Shown here: positions 12,564 to 24,600 of the stretch, piece after piece | Layout of the letters: each line of letters starts with the position of its first letter | Position numbering within the stretch: the stretch's first letter is position 1 | Source: Scleroderma bovista | Lineage: Eukaryota; Basidiomycota; Agaricomycetes; Boletales; Sclerodermataceae | NCBI GenBank assembly: GCA_037178675.1 | Contig: JAYMGJ010000372.1 | Location: 19,391-83,390, forward strand | Reading direction: 5' to 3' | DNA: 64,000 nucleotides | The notes under the pieces: model-generated | What the model was told of the DNA's origin: nothing | The model's database searches: none | The model's input: the letters and a program-made list of their open reading frames with translations, nothing else | Program-made: the position numbers and the translations under genes

Positions 12564-12758
12564 ATGACTCTGACTACGGTACGAGATCGCAATCGAAAGC
12601 GTTTAGCTCGCTCTTCTTCGTCGTTTCGTGATGATGAGAATCGTCGCAAGCGTCGTCGTCGAGCTAACTCACGTCAACAAACTAATGCTGAATCTTCCAT
12701 CGTATGCACTGGACGAGAGCCTTATGTGCGATTGAAGCTTACTACTTACGTGTGGTAG
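12564..12758 (+). CDS. Small basic ORF upstream of Helitron helicase
   Basis: 64 residues, rich in Arg/Ser with a basic run (RRKRRRRANSR), ending one codon before the Rep-helicase ATG at 12759. It may be a short protein, part of an upstream exon of the helicase, or chance. No family recognised. Confidence 0.3.
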   Translation: MTLTTVRDRNRKRLARSSSSFRDDENRRKRRRRANSRQQTNAESSIVCTGREPYVRLKLTTYVW

Positions 12759-15700
12759 ATGGTAAGGCCTCCTGACGATGCTATCAGCAACCAAGCACCT
12801 CCTTCATGGTGGTCCACGTTAGCTCAAAATCCACCAGCACCCATCGCACCTTCCGAATGGAATCGAAGATGCCCTCGGTGCCATGCGTGGTTGCTCTCGA
12901 CCGAATCCAATTCATTCTGTTGTCATAATGGACGCCATATCGCACCACCATTGTCACCTTTACCTCCCCGGATGCGTGCTTTGTTCGACGATGTTTCACT
13001 TCGTCGACATCTCAGCGAATATTGTCGTACCATCAACAATCTCTTTACCTTTGCTGGCATAGGTGTCACCGAAGGCTTCCAGCACTTCTCTCCTGCTTCA
13101 GGTCCACCGGCAGTCGCCATCACTGGTCGTACATATCATCTCATTCGCAACACCGAATATGCAGAGCATTCCATTCATTGGTTTCTCTATGACGAAAGTA
13201 TGCGCAATCAAAAGGCACTGCAGTTCGGAGTTCATGCTACCATCATCCAAGCAGTAAAGGATGACCTTCGTGACGTTAATCCTTATGTCGGACACCTTGA
13301 TCACTTTCATACATCTCCTCGCCAGCGTCGTCGCATTCTAGAAATCAAGGACTATGGCTCTGCGGCCGCAGACTTTGCTGCTGTAATGCACGCTGCTAAT
13401 TCAACAAACATCAATCCTCGATCGATTCTTATTCGTCGCCATGGATCGCACCAACCGGAATTCATCAACATACTTTCTCATCACTATGAACCCCTGCATT
13501 ATGTTCTGTTCTTTCCTCACGCTGACATTGGATGGGGTTCGTCACAAGTGCCCAATGTACCTCGAATGTCTCAGATGGAATGGTATCGAAATCGTCTGTT
13601 AGTAAATCAAGATAACCGTTTCTCAATTCTGGGCAGATTGTGCTGCGAGTACTTAGTGGACATGTATTCTCGATGGGAGGAACAACGTTTGCAGTACATC
13701 GCGAGAGAACGTGCATTTCGGGAGCACGAAGTACATGATGATAGCGACGAAGAAGAATTCGACCCTGATATCAAGCTACCAACATCCTTCGTTGGATCTC
13801 ATGCTTGGACCTCCGAACAAGCTGCGGATGCAATGGCTCTCGGACGTAGATATGGAAAGCCAACATTCTTTTGCACGATGACCTTCAATCCCGACTGGCC
13901 TGAAGCTCGCACTTGCTTACTTCCAGGTCAGACTGTATATGACATTCCCGTTGTTGTTGCACGAGTCTTCAAAAGTCGCCTTGAAAAGGTTCTTCATTTC
14001 ATACGGACACGGTTTGGAGATACAAAGTATCTCATTAGGGTGATCGAATTTCAAAAGCGGGGATTTCCTCATGCTCATATCATCGTCAAGGTGGGGGGTT
14101 CGTTCTTCTAACGTTCTTTTCTAAAGAAATATGATTCATAGGTTCACCCTGAGCCTGAATTCGAAGAGCTTGATTCGATTGTCCAAGCTCATCTGCCTGT
14201 TGATAATCCCTCCCTCTGCGGGAAGGTACGAAAATACATGATGCATAATCGTGACCATCTCCAAAATCCACATGGTCGTTGCAACCGACGTGGGCAATGC
14301 ATTTATGGTTTCCCGCAACCGTTGCAACAAGCAACAACCATAGATGAATCTGGTCGCATTCATTGGCGCCGCTTCTCCGCTGATGATGCTTGGGTCGTTT
14401 CGTACAATCCCACGCTGCTTGAGTTCACCAATTGTCACTTTCATTTTGACGTTGTTTTCACTTCAAAGGTGTTCACCTACCTCTATAAATATTTGTACAA
14501 AGGAGAAGACATCACACAGTTCACCATCGCTGGCGAACCTTCGATTCCTGAGGCACCATCTGCAATCAATGAAGTGGCTGACTATCAGAAAGCGCGCTAC
14601 TTATCTGCACCTGAGAGTGCTTGGCGTCTGCTTGGCTTTCACACGACACGAAAGGAGCCTGCTGTTGAATGTCTTCCTGTTCATCTACCCGGTCAAAACA
14701 CACCACAATTCCGACGCAATGATGGTGAACGTTCCTCCACTTCTCTCCTTCATCGATACTTTCTCCGATCCCCACTGTTGCACGATCTTACCTATGAGCA
14801 GTATTTCGAACGATTTGTTCTTTATTCGTACATTGATGGACAGCCCATTAATGCTAACGAATATCCTGAATGTCATATGGATGGCATCAAACGAAAAAAG
14901 GCTGCTCGCAGATGTCGAACAGAAAAGATCGCACGTATTGACACTGTTCCTCTACACACAGGTGCTACATTTTTACAATCGTTTAAATGCTCAGCTTCTC
15001 ATGATATCTTCGAATAGGAGAGCTGTTTTATGCTAGAATGCTCCTCCTCCATCGAGCAGCTCAATCATTTCATGATTTGCGAACCATCAATGGCATAGAA
15101 TTCCCCACCTTTCACGAAGCTGCATGTCAACTTGGGCTATTCGATGATCAACACGAAGGACAACAAGCATTGCAAGAAGCTGTTGAATGCCTTCGGACTC
15201 CCTCTCAGCTTCGGTTTTTGTTTGCACAGATTATACTGGAAGGTTACCCAGCGATGCCTCTATGGATGGAATTTCGCCCGCATCTTATCTTCGATAACCT
15301 CATTGATTACCATGACGACGACGAGATGGCTTCCAATGCAACATTAAATGAAGTAGCACGATATCTCTCTCATGTCGGACGACGGCTTGCTGACTTCGGC
15401 TTACCTGACACCCCTCCACACTCTGCAGAACTTCAACAAGAATTCGCATATTTGAGAGAAAATTGTGCTTTCTTCGAAGAGAAAAGTGCCCGCATGCAAG
15501 AGAATCTCAATGATGAACAACAACAAATATTCAATTTCATCAAAACTACGTTGGAGTGTCGACATGCAAGCACATTTTTTATAGAAGGTCGACCAGGTCG
15601 TGGCAAGAGCTTCCTTATAAATGCTCTCTCCTCCATGTGGCGTGCAAACAATCACATTGTACTCATTGTAGCATCCAGTGCTCTGAGCGCAATTTGCTAT

Positions 15701-16902
15701 CCTCGAGGACGAACAGCTCACTACCTGTTTGGCATTCCCGTCACTGATGATAACATTAACTTAAAATCTACCATCAGTCCATTTTCATGTCGAGCTCATC
15801 TCATCCGAGCAGCACATGTCATCATTTGGGATGAACTTCCGATGGCGAACAAGGCAGCGTGGGAGTGTGTGCACAACCTGTGCTGCTCAATCACCGGCAA
15901 ACAACAGCCGTTTGGAGGCATTCCTTTCATAGGAGCTGGTGACTTTTGACAAGTCGCACCTGTCATTCGTGGTGGTGATGAGAGTGCCACATTGATGGCA
16001 TCCGTCAAATCTTCCTTTCTCTGGCGTTCAATTGAACTGCTTTCGTTGAGTATTCCTGTTCGTTCTATTGATGATATCCACTACACGCATTTCGTGGACG
16101 AAATTGGGGAAGATGTCAGTGGCAACCGACGAACTCTTCCGTTGCTCCACAGTACTTTCAATGTCAATGATGCTGTTAATTTCCTCTTCCCTCCCGATGT
16201 TCTTCGTCAACCACATCTCTGCTTACAACGTGCCTTCTTATCGCCACGAAACATCTTTGTTGACAAATTCAATGAAGCCATCATGCGCTCCATGCCAGAT
16301 GATTATCGTTCGTATTCGCGCATGCTGAACATCCTACATATACTCATTTTTAATCAGACTCTTACTTTAGCTCGGATTCTGTCTTAGAAGCTGATCAATG
16401 CTCTCCTCTGCCGCCCGACCATACGCCCGACTTTCTCGCCATATTGACACATCCGGGGATTCCTGCTCATCGCCTCGACCTCAAAGTGAACGTCATATGC
16501 GCCATTCAACGAAATCTCTCCGTCGAAAAGGGATTAGTACATAGTGCTCGCATCCAAATCGTTGCATTGCACCATCGCTTCATTGAAGTGCAAATGCTCG
16601 ATCGCCCCGATATCATTTGCATTCCTCGCATCACGTTCAACTTTCGTCCCTTTAACTCCAATTGGACTGTGCAGCGCAAACAATTCCCACTTCGAGCTGC
16701 ATACGCGACCACTTTCAATAGCTGCCAAGGTCTCACCCTTGATCGCTCATGCCTCGACCTACGCATTGATCCATTTGCACATGGGCAATTATATACGGCT
16801 CTTTCACGCGTTCGTTGTAGACAACATTCATTGGCAATTTTCTCTCATTCGAACGCCCAAAAAGATGTAGCCAACGTTGTTTATCGTTCACTCCTACTAT
16901 AG
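12759..16902 (+). pseudogene. Helitron Rep/PIF1-type helicase with one nonsense codon
   Basis: Exons 12759-14090, 14142-14961, 15018-16307 and 16358-16902 join to 1,328 codons in one frame. The only break is TGA at 15947-15949. An N-terminal CxxC zinc-like region (CPRCHAW) leads to the Helitron helicase-like Rep domain. This holds the HUH metal motif (RGFPHAHIIVKV, about residue 440) and the catalytic tyrosine region (TYLYKYLYKG). The PIF1 superfamily 1B helicase follows, with Walker A EGRPGRGKSFLINAL, Walker B IIWDELPMA and motif [16 protein letters not shown]...YTALSRVR. The stop falls in the GDF.QV motif, where families usually have Arg; CGA to TGA explains it. The enzyme nicks and unwinds DNA for rolling-circle transposition. 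All three introns are shorter than 60 nt. Confidence 0.88.
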
Positions 16903-17099
16903 TTATCTCACACACGTCCGTAGGTAGAGTGCTTGTACACATTTATTTATTTCTGCATGTGCTATTGATAATGCTCGATATATCTTTTGGTCTCTCCGAT
17001 CGTCTAAGTCCCACCATCCCTTGGGCAGCTCACTTGTACACAGCAAAACTGCAACTGGGAATTTGGAATGAAGCGGAAGGTGAGTGGGGGATCCCAGAT

Positions 17100-19599
17100 A
17101 TGCTGTCGGACCTGTTTACTTTGAATCAGACATCGCTTGTACCATGCATATGCACTGTATGCCGCAACACAGTACTTGGGCAAACGATGGTCGCACCTCG
17201 CACTTGCTGGCGACATCGGAAACGTGATTCAGATGTGGCGGCATTACCAAAGTCAACAAATGCACTTGCCGGTTCAGTCTGCCGCCCACTTCATGCGGTA
17301 AGTAACCCCTTCCACTGTACAGATACCCCCTGTGATGGTGAACTTGCAGCTGGCGGGCCTTGAGGATCATCAACTTCAAGGCAACGCCCAAAGCTGTGAC
17401 CAACCTGAGGAGGTGTTTTGCGATGACAGGCCTGCTGTCTCACAGGACCGGGGCATTCTCCCGTTGCAAGAGCCGCTCGACGACAGCCATTCAGATGTGT
17501 CTGGTGACTTCCAGTGGGCCGACCATGACTTTCCATATCCATCCGACCCTGAATTATCGGACAATCGGGCACCATCAGTAGAACCCGATGAACTACAACA
17601 GGATTTGCAAGGCCAGGGCCTGTCTGATGTTTCGTGTCCACAGCATAGTCCCACCACCGGCAGGCCTCCCGATCTACATGAAGGCCCATGTTTTCAAGAT
17701 GAGGACCTTCAAGAATTAGTGCCAGCATTTCAGCAAACACCGCCAGTTTGGCTTCTCTATCTTCAAGTCGCAGTCGCCCAGATCATTGGATCATCCACTG
17801 TATCAGAAGCGACGAATCAGTTGCAAGATGGCCTGGATCTTATTGAGCTGTGTGGTGTACTACCGACATTCCCTGTCCCACGGCGTTCGGTTGCAACTGT
17901 GAAGAAGCACCTAGGCTTGCAAGTTGACGATTTCATATTGAAGATCCCTATATGTGACCAGTGCTACAAGACTTACACCACGAAGGACATCGACGCACTT
18001 GAATCACCACAGTGCGAGGTTCCACGGCGGTGCAAGGGGACAGTATACCGCACTAAACGCGAGTGTAGTACTAACTCTCGGACCGACGACGTGCAACTCA
18101 AGCGCGTCCCTGTGAAATATCTGGTATACTGCTCACTCATCAAGGCAATACAGCGTTTTCTATTGCGACCAACCTTCATCGGAGCAATGCGGGACACCTC
18201 TCAGGACAAAGAACCATGACGACCACTATCCTCCGATGAGCGGCTATGTGACATATATGATGGATCCGAATGGACACGCCTTGAAGTTGGTCTCAAGCGG
18301 ATCTATTTGCCTGATGGTACTGTCCAGGACGTTGAGGAATCCCCTGGATCTCGTCGTTCACTCTTTTCATGCGACGTTGGCCTTGGTTTGACGATCAATA
18401 TTGATTGGTAACTCTTCATTTACTCGATCCATGACTACACCCTGTAGCAATATACTAAACACGTCGCAAGGTTTGGTATCACAGACAACCGACCTCATTC
18501 TGCTGGTGCAGTTTATGTCTCGTTCAACAACTTACACTGCTCGGTCAGATTCCTCACCCAAAATGTTCACCTCGCACTTGTCATCCCAGGGCCAAAAGAG
18601 CCCAGTCTTGAGAATCTCAATCACTGCCTGGAGCCTCTGACAAATGATATTCATGCTCTTTACAAAGGTAAGTTCAGGATGATGATATACACGAGAATAT
18701 TATCTTATGAGATGGACTTGACTCAAAGGGATGCAGATGCGGGTGTATGGGTACAGACGCTTAAGAGAAGTCCACGTTGGAGTGCTGTGTGAGAACTCAG
18801 ATGTTCCAGCAACCCGCAAAGCCACAGGGACGGCAGGACACAGTCACAAGACGCACCCATGTAATCTTTGTTTCATCCAACTGTGTGATATTGACTCTCC
18901 AACGGCTTATGATATTGGGAGCAAGTGTTCCCATGCTTGCTTTGCTGATTGATCATTTCTATTTCCACCAGACTTTCGGATGCGAGACGACTGGAAGCAA
19001 CTCGCCCACGCATACCAGTCAAAGTTGGCAACAACAAAGAATAAACGGAAAGAGATACTCGATAGACATGGAGTCCGATACTCCGTTTTCAATGATCTGC
19101 CTGGTTGGTTATCTGCTCGGTGCTCACCAATTGACTTCATGCATAACTTTTATGGTACTGTATTCAACTTTCAATGTTCCATGTGGCTTATATGTGTTGC
19201 ATTGATCATAGCGCTCATCAAGCGGTTCCTGTATGATGTAATTACTGCGGGATATCTCCTGAACTCAACAGGCTGGGAGCTTTACCAAACAACAATTGAC
19301 CAGATTATTTGGCCATCTGGCATTGGTCGATTACCCAAGAACGCATGTTATTTCGTTGATTCAAGTACTTTATACATAATACTCATACCTTCGCAAGCTT
19401 GACGATGACCACGTGCTTCCCAAGGCTGATCAATGGTGACGGCTTGGAAATGTCCTACCTTTCGTACTCTGGATATGCTGGCGTGATCACAGTGGCAAGA
19501 TCCGATCATCTGCACCACTTATTCCTGCCAATGCCAAGACTCGGCCAGCCTTCAAACGTGATCTGCAACGAATCTACAAGCTCGCATTGTACCTGTCTG
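17100..19599 (+). pseudogene. Tnp2-type (CACTA) transposase, 5' part, split by retrotransposon
   Basis: Begins near ATG 17100. A Cys cluster (PCICTVCRN) leads into an acidic Gln-rich region, then ICDQCYKTYTT, PVKYLVYCSLIKAIQRFLLRPTF, the block VIPGPKEPSLENLNHCLEPL, TGTAGHSHKTHPC, RDDWKQLAHAYQSK, HGVRYSVFNDLPGW and SPIDFMHNFYG. These follow the order of Tnp2/transposase_21 proteins of agaricomycetes. Several short introns must be removed. Two in-frame stops are seen: TGA 18217-18219 (before CGACCACTA) and TGA 19437-19439 (in KADQW.RL, where relatives have Arg). Both fit CGA to TGA. The reading frame runs straight into the chromovirus 5' LTR at 19600. Confidence 0.75.
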
Positions 19600-20222
19600 T
19601 GTCACGACCGTGACATCCGATCACCCTGTACCCTATTGTCCGATCGCGTCCACGCGTTCGCCGTCCGTCTATTGTATGTACTCCCTTTTCCGTTTCTTTC
19701 TATCTGTCCTGTATCGCCACCGATCGGTGAGCGCGTTGTCCGTTCTGTCTCTCTGTACTATTACCTAATATGTTTCCTTTCTTGTTTCCGGTTACTATAC
19801 GTTCCCGTCCCGTTGCATTACTAATACGATACTCATCGGTAATCCGGTTATCGCACTTACCGTACTTACTCAGCGCGCAGCGCGACTGCGCTCGTCATTC
19901 GTCGGTAATCCCGACTTCCCGTACATCGCCTCATCCGTTCCACTCAGTATAAATACCTAGATACTCGGTCTGTTGTAGTTCAGTTCGAATATCGAATAAG
20001 ATACTTCTCATCTGTTCTCCCTGCGCACTCTCCGTCTCTGTCTCGTGCAAGCACTCGGTCGTAGACCGTTTACCCTCGGACTCTCCGTCAGACCCTCGGT
20101 CGGCCTTCCTATTACTCGGGAAGCGCGACTACGCTACGTAGCATCTCGGTCTTACCGCTAGACCAACCCCTGACCCCCTGACCCCTCGTAGAGATCAGAT
20201 CGGTGAAGAACCGGTCTTGACA
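19600..20222 (+). repeat. 5' LTR of chromovirus
   Basis: Starts TGTCACGACCGTGACA, itself a 7-bp inverted repeat around AC, and ends TTGACA, so the LTR tips are TGTCA...TGACA. A TATA box (TATAAATA) at 19948-19955 marks the likely U3 promoter. Against the 3' LTR there are three differences: one extra base in a TTTCT run, one missing T in GTAGTTCAG, and G for T in CTCCCTGCGC. The bases after the LTR do not match a standard tRNA primer site. Confidence 0.93.
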
Positions 20223-20263
20223 GTATATTCGAACTCGAGTCTTGTACGAGTTCACAATCATCT

Positions 20264-21607
20264 ATGTCCAGGACAATCCAAACCCGCTCGCGCACTGCTC
20301 GCGCAAACAACCCAGAACCCTCAGCGTCCGACACTCGTCGGGCAGCTGCTTTGAGCGCCTTGACTAGCCTCAGGCGCTCACCCGACTCTGTCTCCCAGTT
20401 CCAAGGCTTCTCCGCTCGGAGAGCCTCCTCCCCCGCTCAGCGTCGCCCACCTGGGGCCTTCGTCGAAGACCTCGGCGATGACCTAGGTGATGACCATCCC
20501 GATGACAATGGCCCCGGTGACGGTGGTCCCGGCGGTGATGGTCCCGACGACCCAAACCCTGATGATGGCGGTGAAGACCCTATTGAGGGCATCCCCGACC
20601 AAGAAGAGGCCGGTCTAGTCATTTTCAATAACCTCTCCATCGCTATCGACAGACTCGCGCGATCTTCGCGCTCGTCCGAGTCTTCGTCTCGCACCAAGGT
20701 GCGCGAACCCGACACCTTCGACGGGACCGATCCAAAGAAGTTGCGCACATTCTTAGTCCAGTGCGAGCTCAACTTCCAGGACCGACCGAAGGCGTTTCGT
20801 ACTGACCGAACCAAGGTCACATTCGCGCAATCCTATCTGAAAGGAATGGCTCTCGAATGGTTCGAGCCAGACCTACTCGGTGCAGGAGACCCCCACAACC
20901 GTCCGATCTGGATGACCGATTGGGAAGAGTTCGTCATTGAACTCCAAACCACCTTCGGTCCTCACGACCCTGTTGCCGACGCTGAGCATCAGCTCGACCA
21001 CCTCCGCATGAAGGAAAACCATCGTGCCAACAGATACGTGGTTGACTTCAACCGTATCGCGTCCCAGATTCGGGGCTACGGCGATGGCGCCTTGCGTCAT
21101 CACTTCTACACAGGTCTCCCCGACCGAATCAAGGACGAGATCAGCCGCGTCGGTAAACCGCGCACTCTGAACGGTCTTCGCGTCCTCACCCAGGAGATCG
21201 ACGCCCGATATTGGGAACGCAAGGAAGAGGTCGCTCGTCAGAACAAGACCTCTACCAACACTAGTACCAACACCCCCAACACCAAGTCGGGTAAAACCGA
21301 TAAGGGTAAATCCTCGGGCAACGCTGCCCAGTCCTCTTCGTCGTCAACCCCGACTCAGAAAACTAACAAGTCGGGCAAGACTACTGAGCTTTCGGACAAG
21401 CTCGGCAAGGACGGCAAGCTGACCTCAGAGGAACGCAAGCGCAGGTTCGACATGAATCTGTGCATGTTCTGTGGTGCAACTGGCCACAAGGCCAAGGACT
21501 GCCCCAAGTCAGGCTCTCGAGCAGCCAAGGCTAGGGCGGCTACCACCACCACTACGAACACCACGTCGGAAGCCAAACCGACGGCCTCCACCGAGGCAAA
21601 AAAATAG
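20264..21607 (+). CDS. gag: Gag polyprotein of chromovirus
   Basis: 447 residues. An acidic Asp/Gly/Pro-rich N-terminal part (about 65-110) precedes a retrotransposon gag core (FDGTDPKKLRTFLVQCELNF, ALEWFEPDLL, ELQTTFGPHDPVADAEHQLDHLRM, about 150-300), which forms the particle shell. A Lys/Ser/Thr-rich linker leads to one CCHC zinc knuckle (CMFCGATGHKAKDC, about residue 405) that binds the RNA. It ends with GCA AAA AAA TAG, which is also the predicted frameshift site into pol. Fully open, with no damage seen. Confidence 0.92.
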   Translation: MSRTIQTRSRTARANNPEPSASDTRRAAALSALTSLRRSPDSVSQFQGFSARRASSPAQRRPPGAFVEDLGDDLGDDHPDDNGPGDGGPGGDGPDDPNPDDGGEDPIEGIPDQEEAGLVIFNNLSIAIDRLARSSRSSESSSRTKVREPDTFDGTDPKKLRTFLVQCELNFQDRPKAFRTDRTKVTFAQSYLKGMALEWFEPDLLGAGDPHNRPIWMTDWEEFVIELQTTFGPHDPVADAEHQLDHLRMKENHRANRYVVDFNRIASQIRGYGDGALRHHFYTGLPDRIKDEISRVGKPRTLNGLRVLTQEIDARYWERKEEVARQNKTSTNTSTNTPNTKSGKTDKGKSSGNAAQSSSSSTPTQKTNKSGKTTELSDKLGKDGKLTSEERKRRFDMNLCMFCGATGHKAKDCPKSGSRAAKARAATTTTTNTTSEAKPTASTEAKK

Positions 21608-21645
21608 ATAGCAACTCCCGAGACTCCGCACAGAGTGGGAGTTGC
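21598..21645 (+). promoter_or_regulatory. Predicted -1 ribosomal frameshift signal between gag and pol
   Basis: Seven A (21598-21604) read as A AAA AAA in the gag frame and are followed directly by the gag stop TAG. Six bases after the slippery run a hairpin begins, with arms GCAACTCCC (21611-21619) and GGGAGTTGC (21637-21645) pairing over 9 bp. An inner ACTC/GAGT stem lies beyond a 3-nt bulge. Slipping back one base enters the pol frame, which is open from 21604 through the pol ATG at 21667. All the classical elements of a -1 site are present. Confidence 0.75.
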
Positions 21646-24600
21646 GTTGTTCCCGACTGTGCACCTATGGAGGCCCGACTCAACGCAGCCGCTCTTTCCG
21701 ATCCAAATTCTCTCCGACCCTCTGTAACAATCGTTGACCATACTATGCCTTCCTTTCCTGCGTTAGTAGATTCGGGTTCTACCCACTGTTTTGTAGATCC
21801 GTCATTTGCCAATATGAACACTCTTTCACGTTACTCGGTATCCCCGATCGTTCTCCGTCTATTCGACGGTACCACCACCACCATAATCACCGAAGCAACC
21901 GATCTACCTATCCGTTTTCCCTCTGGCGACGTCACCCCGATGACATTTTATGTCACCCCGTTGGACTCTGACTGTAAGATCGTTCTCGGACACAACTGGC
22001 TCACCCGATACAATCCGTCGATTGACTGGGTACTGAGCAGTATCAAGTTCAGAACATCTACGCAGCAAGTGCCAACCCCGAGCTCACTCCCCGACCCTGT
22101 AGCGCCCTCACCGAGCGCGCTGAGACTCGACGTTACGTCAGTCTCGTCTCCTTCCCCGACCGACTCGCCTCAGGCTCCCGGTCTTCGGGCACCTCCTATC
22201 GCTCTCATCAACGCTGCAGCCTTTCTGAAGGCTTGTCAGCTAGATGGCTCTCAACAGTTCTCTATCCAGCTGAAGCCTGACGGTAGCTTTCGTGCTGCGT
22301 CGGTCGACGCTACTCCCGACCTCTCCTCTGTCCCCGAGGCATACCACGACTTTGCCGACGTCTTTAGCAAGGCGAAAGCATCGGTACTCGCGCCTCATCG
22401 GGAACATGACCTCAAGATAGAACTGGAAGAAGGAGCGCCTCTACCGCCCGGTAGACTCTACTCTCTCTCCCCCGTCGAGCTCGAAACCCTTCGGGCATTC
22501 ATCGACGAAAACCTACGCTTTGGTTTCATCCGTCCGACCTCATCCTCCCATGCAGCCCCTGTCCTCTTCGTCAAGAAGAAGGACGGCTCTCTCCGACTCT
22601 GCGTCGACTACCGAGGACTCAACAAAATATCAAAGAAGGATCGGTACCCTCTACCTCTCATCTCCGACCTACTCGACTCTCCGAGTCGGGCAAAGGTCTA
22701 TACTAAAATCGACCTGAGACATGCTTACCACCTGGTTCGCATTGCCGAAGGTGATGAGTGGAAAACCGCCTTCAGGACTCGCTACGGCTCGTACGAGTGG
22801 CAGGTGATGCCCTTCGGTCTCACCAATGCCCCTGCAGCCTTTCAACGATTTGTCAACTCGGTCTTCGCAGACATGCTCGATGTCTGCGTCGTAGTCTACC
22901 TCGACGACATCTTAGTCTACTCGGACAACATGGAGGACCATACTGAACACGTTCGGGAAGTGCTTCGGCGACTTCGCCAGCACAAGCTATACGCCAAACC
23001 CGAAAAGTGTGAGTTCCATTCGGACTCGGTGGAGTACCTCGGGTACTTCCTTTCCCCCGACGGTTTGACGATGTCGCAAGACAAAGTCAAGACAATCTGC
23101 GATTGGCCCGAACCTCGCAAGGTGAAGGACATTCAGTCCTTCCTGGGCTTCGCGAACTTTTACCGTCGATTTATCTTCAATTACTCCGATATAGTGGTTC
23201 CCTTAACTCGGTTGACACGGAAAGATGCCCCCTGGGATTTCTCCGACGTCTGCCGACGGTCATTCAACCAACTCAAGAAGGCTTTCACCACAGCTCCCAT
23301 CCTCACCCATTTCCAGCCAGGCGCCCAACTAACAGTCGAGACCGACGCTTCGGACTATGCGATCGCCGGTATCCTATCCATCACAGGTTCGGATGGCGAG
23401 ATACGACCGGTTGCATTTTACTCTCGCACTCTGACCGCGCCCGAGCTGAACTATGATACACACGACAAGGAACTTCTCGCTATTTTCGAAGCCTTCAAGG
23501 CCTGGCGTCATTATCTAGAGGGCCCTGCCTTCCCGATTGACGTCGTGACCGACCATAAAAATTTGGAGTACTTTCTCTACCTCTAAGGTTCTCACCCGTC
23601 GGCAAGCCCGATGGTCAGAATATCTTTCTTCTTTTAACCTGATCATTCGTTTCCGACCTGGTAAACTTGGTGCAAAGCCCGACGCCTTGACTAGACGCTG
23701 GGACGTCTACCCCAAAGAGGGGGATAGGGGCTTCGCCCGAGTCAATCCACAGAACCTCCGACCGGTGTTCACGGCTGAACAGCTCACCGATTCTCTTCGC
23801 GCGACATACCTACACGCTCCAGTACTCAGAGCTAGTGCACTCATGGGCGTCGAGCGTCTCCACGCCGATATCCTAGCCAACCTCCCGACCGATCCCATCG
23901 CTAAAGCCCACCTCTCGGACACCTCGAATCCCCGATGGTCGACCGATGAGACTGGTTACCTATGTCTCGATGGCCGCATGTACGTCCCCAAGGCCGATGA
24001 CCTACGTCTTTGTGTCCTCAGATACAAGCATGACCATCCCCTATCGGGACACTTCGGTCAGAACCGCACCCTAGAGCTCATTCGTCGCGAATACACATGG
24101 CCAGGCATTCGTACCTACGTAAAGGACTACGTTAAGTCCTGCACGGCCTGCGCCCGAGCCAAGACGCCACGTCACCGACCCTATGGGATGCTCAAGCAAT
24201 TACCGGTCCCCGACCGACCATGGAACTCCATCTCGATGGATTTCATCGAGCAACTCCCATCCTCATCCGGCTTTACAGCCATACTGGTAGTCATTGACCG
24301 ACTATCAAAGCAAGCCATATTCATCCCGACCCACGACACAATAACCTCCCCCGAGCTCGCACAGCTCTTCTTACTCCACGTCTTCGCTAAGCACGGCGTC
24401 CCCGCGCATGTAACGTCTGACCGAGGCTCAGAGTTCGTCTCGCATTTCTTCCGATCACTCGGTAAGGCCCTAGATATGAAATTACATTTCACTTCGGGCT
24501 ATCACCCAGAAGGTGACGGACAGACCGAGCGAGCTAACCAAACACTCGAGCAATACCTCAGGATGTACTGCAACTACCAGCAGGACAATTGGTCGGATCT

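Larger units (their letters stand above)
11679..16902 (+). mobile_element. Helitron core (OB-fold gene plus Rep-helicase), ends not resolved
   Basis: The gene pair is diagnostic of a Helitron, a rolling-circle transposon. Coordinates cover only the coding core. The true ends lie somewhere in 11346-11678 and 16903-17099. A 3' hairpin followed by CTRR was looked for after 16902 and not convincingly found. Confidence 0.75.

Noticed and set aside
14086..14148. Stop after HAHIIVKV in the Helitron Rep domain taken as a nonsense mutation
   Set aside because: A 51-nt intron (14091-14141) with a CTAAC branch site joins the frame to VHPEPEFEEL; only the TGA at 15947 remains unexplained.
16903..17099. 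Helitron 3' terminus (hairpin plus CTRR)
   Set aside because: CTAAG near 17007 was considered, but no adjacent hairpin is present, so no end is annotated.
20223..20263. Standard tRNA primer-binding site after the 5' LTR
   Set aside because: The sequence begins GTATATTCG, not TGG..., and matches no primer site I recognise; it is left unannotated.
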